Source: Solitalea agri
Lineage (GTDB): Bacteria; Bacteroidota; Bacteroidia; Sphingobacteriales; Sphingobacteriaceae
Direction: 5' to 3'
Length of the DNA stretch: 64,000 bases
Assembly: GCF_023914155.1 (NCBI RefSeq)
Contig: NZ_JAMWYS010000028.1
Location: forward strand, 186,001-250,000
Of this stretch, positions 62,529 through 64,000 are shown piece after piece (within the stretch, counting starts at the first letter, position 1; each line of letters opens with the position of its first letter). The position numbers and the translations under genes were made by a program. Below the pieces are notes generated by a model. The model saw only the letters and a program-made list of their open reading frames with translations. It made no database searches and was not told the DNA's origin.

Positions 62529-64000
62529 ATGGGATTAATTCAAAAACAAACCATAAAAGGAACAATCTACTCATATCTGGGGGTGGCCGTAGGATTTGTA
62601 ACAACAGTTGTCCTTCGGCCTCGTTGTTTAAGTACTGATGAAAACGGTGTTTTAGGGCTTTTATTAGCTTACTCCAGTGTAATTGCCCAATTATCTAGCT
62701 TAGGGTTTCAAACGGCTTCCATGCGTTTCTTTCCCTATTTTCGTAATGCCGAAAAGAACAATCATGGCTTCCTGTTTCTCTCTAGTCTTGTTTCGGCAGT
62801 AGGATTTCTTCTTTGCTGGCTCTTTATAGCTTTTGGAGGAGAAGCCCTTTGGGGTAGCAATGCTGGATTTCAACTGGTGTTTAAGCAGTATGGCCCTGTG
62901 CTTTGGGGACTATCATTCTTTCTTCAATTCTTTGGAGTACTTGATAACTATAACCGGGCGCTATATGATACCGTTACAGGAACAGCTTTACGTGAGTTTT
63001 ATCAGAAATTGTTTGTGGCGTTGTCTATGACACTGATTTTGGTGTTTACCCTCAACTTTCAACAGTTTATTTATGTTTGGCTTTTTGCTAATATTTTACC
63101 CACACTAATTATTGCGATTAAGTTAGGGCGTGAAAACCGACTAGACTTTACTTCGGAGCTTTCTTTCCCCAATAAGGCACTCATTAAAGGAATGGTAAGT
63201 ATCAGTTCTTTTGCCATTATTAGTGGTTTTACCACCGCGGTTATTCAATATATTGACAAGATAATGATCAATAACCTGTTGGGATTAAGCGAAACAGGTA
63301 TTTACGACATTACCATTTACTTTGCCGCGGTAATTGCAATGCCTTCGCGGGCGATGTACCGTATTGCAGGAACAATCATTGCCGATCGCTGGAAGGAGCG
63401 TGATATGAATGGTATCCTTTCGATTTATCGAAAAAGCTGCATCAACCAATTGCTTATTGGTCTACTGTTGTTTATTGGCATTTGGGCTAATATTGATAAT
63501 GTGTTTCATATTCTGCCTGCTGAATATATTGAGGGTAAATATGTGGTGTTGTTTGTTGGTCTTGGTAGTTTATTTGATATGGCCACAGGTGTAAATGGGG
63601 TTATCCTTGGAACTTCAAAATACTTTAGATTCGATACGTATTTCTTTGTTGCTCTTATCGGAATCATCATTGGTGCTAATTATTTATTTATCCCCAAATA
63701 CGGTTTAACAGGCGCAGCCATGGCTGCCGCATCAGGGACTTTCTTATTTAATTTTTTCCGCTACCTCTTTGTATGGTTTAAGTTTGGTTTACAGCCATTT
63801 AATTATAGAAACGCTGCAGTTTTACTGGTTGGTTTGATTGTTTTGGCGTTGAATTATTTACTGCCGGCTTTGCCTAATTTTATCATTGATATTATCATCC
63901 GTTCCGGATTAATAACAGTAATTTATTTATTCGTTATTTACTGGTTCCACCTTTCACCGGAGATGAATGAGTTAGTAAATGGGAAACTAAAACAAATTGG
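62529..64000 (+). CDS. Oligosaccharide flippase (Wzx-like), 3' end outside the window
   Basis: The frame opens at ATG 62529 and is open to the last base, giving at least 490 residues. The protein is hydrophobic throughout, with about twelve membrane segments, and begins GLIQKQTIKGTIYSYLGVAV, typical of the polysaccharide biosynthesis/MOP flippase family. It would flip a polyprenyl-linked oligosaccharide from the cytoplasmic to the periplasmic face. It follows the second GNAT gene by 27 bases. Its presence argues that the sugar is part of a lipid-linked glycan, though a Maf-type protein may add nonulosonate elsewhere. Confidence 0.88.
   Translation, partial: MGLIQKQTIKGTIYSYLGVAVGFVTTVVLRPRCLSTDENGVLGLLLAYSSVIAQLSSLGFQTASMRFFPYFRNAEKNNHGFLFLSSLVSAVGFLLCWLFIAFGGEALWGSNAGFQLVFKQYGPVLWGLSFFLQFFGVLDNYNRALYDTVTGTALREFYQKLFVALSMTLILVFTLNFQQFIYVWLFANILPTLIIAIKLGRENRLDFTSELSFPNKALIKGMVSISSFAIISGFTTAVIQYIDKIMINNLLGLSETGIYDITIYFAAVIAMPSRAMYRIAGTIIADRWKERDMNGILSIYRKSCINQLLIGLLLFIGIWANIDNVFHILPAEYIEGKYVVLFVGLGSLFDMATGVNGVILGTSKYFRFDTYFFVALIGIIIGANYLFIPKYGLTGAAMAAASGTFLFNFFRYLFVWFKFGLQPFNYRNAAVLLVGLIVLALNYLLPALPNFIIDIIIRSGLITVIYLFVIYWFHLSPEMNELVNGKLKQI

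Noticed and set aside
62833-63030. Short frame MEEKPFG... in the region after the second GNAT
   Set aside because: It is a different reading frame of the flippase gene that starts at 62529 and stays open to the window end.
1-64000. tRNA, rRNA or CRISPR array
   Set aside because: I saw no cloverleaf with conserved GTTCRA arm, no rRNA-like stretch and no regularly spaced direct repeats with unique spacers.

Overview
The window is chromosomal DNA from an AT-rich Gram-negative bacterium of the Bacteroidota, most likely the Sphingobacteriales/Pedobacter-like branch. The evidence is a PorV subunit of the type IX secretion system, a Bacteroidota-type SecA (1100 residues, C-terminal SEC-C zinc motif), DUF4834, DUF4350 and DUF4129 proteins, a GH92 glycosidase, and repeated TAnnTTTG boxes upstream of genes. 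That box is the -7 element of the Bacteroidota housekeeping sigma factor. Shine-Dalgarno sequences are scarce, as expected for the phylum. I found no tRNA, rRNA, CRISPR array or transposase gene.

Layout. 1-3911: end of a DUF4129/DUF4350/MoxR/DUF58 operon. 4156-6752: alcohol dehydrogenase, DJ-1/PfpI protein, and a lipoprotein with three copies of a PPHGQPGHRCD motif. 6834-12186 (minus): M20 amidohydrolase, SPOR protein, SecA. 12477-13244: an EEP-fold protein that has lost most catalytic residues. 13452-20445 (minus): mannosidase operon GH92, CutC, GH2, small lipoprotein. 20631-24365: very large NtrY-like histidine kinase. 24570-28029 (minus): receiver-less sigma-54-type activator, LptE, a tail-TPR protein, SecG. 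28091-28456: a four-helix-bundle (S23-type) gene killed by two in-frame TGA codons and bracketed by inverted repeats. 28541-44865: mostly core genes (MiaB, AsmA-like protein, IlvE, tryptophan dioxygenase, ClC channel, PorV, IspF, acyltransferase, TrmH-type methylase, TypA, membrane MutS-like ATPase), interrupted by an intact and a decayed copy of a FeoB-associated-type cysteine-rich mini-protein. 44939-47761 (minus): zinc-ribbon protein and two L,D-transpeptidases. 48052-51562: DUF4834, an ExoX-C/acidic-tail protein, YfhO.

51698-64000 is a surface-glycan locus. Two glycosyltransferases on the minus strand diverge from a plus-strand run of methyltransferase, MptE/Maf-like protein, PseB, PseC, SpsF-type cytidylyltransferase, PhyH-type dioxygenase, PseG, GNAT, PseI, a second GNAT and a Wzx-type flippase cut by the window end. 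Together they should convert UDP-GlcNAc to a CMP-activated pseudaminic-acid-like nonulosonate and move a glycan bearing it across the inner membrane. The set resembles the Bacillus sps logic (SpsC/E/F/G) more than the Campylobacter set, because the canonical PseF is replaced by an SpsF-like enzyme.

Most interesting: the lipoprotein with three copies of a 22-residue block conserved in protein but almost saturated with synonymous differences; the twice-stopped S23 gene in its inverted-repeat frame; the degenerate EEP protein; the duplicated and decaying mini-gene; and the non-standard extras in the nonulosonate locus.
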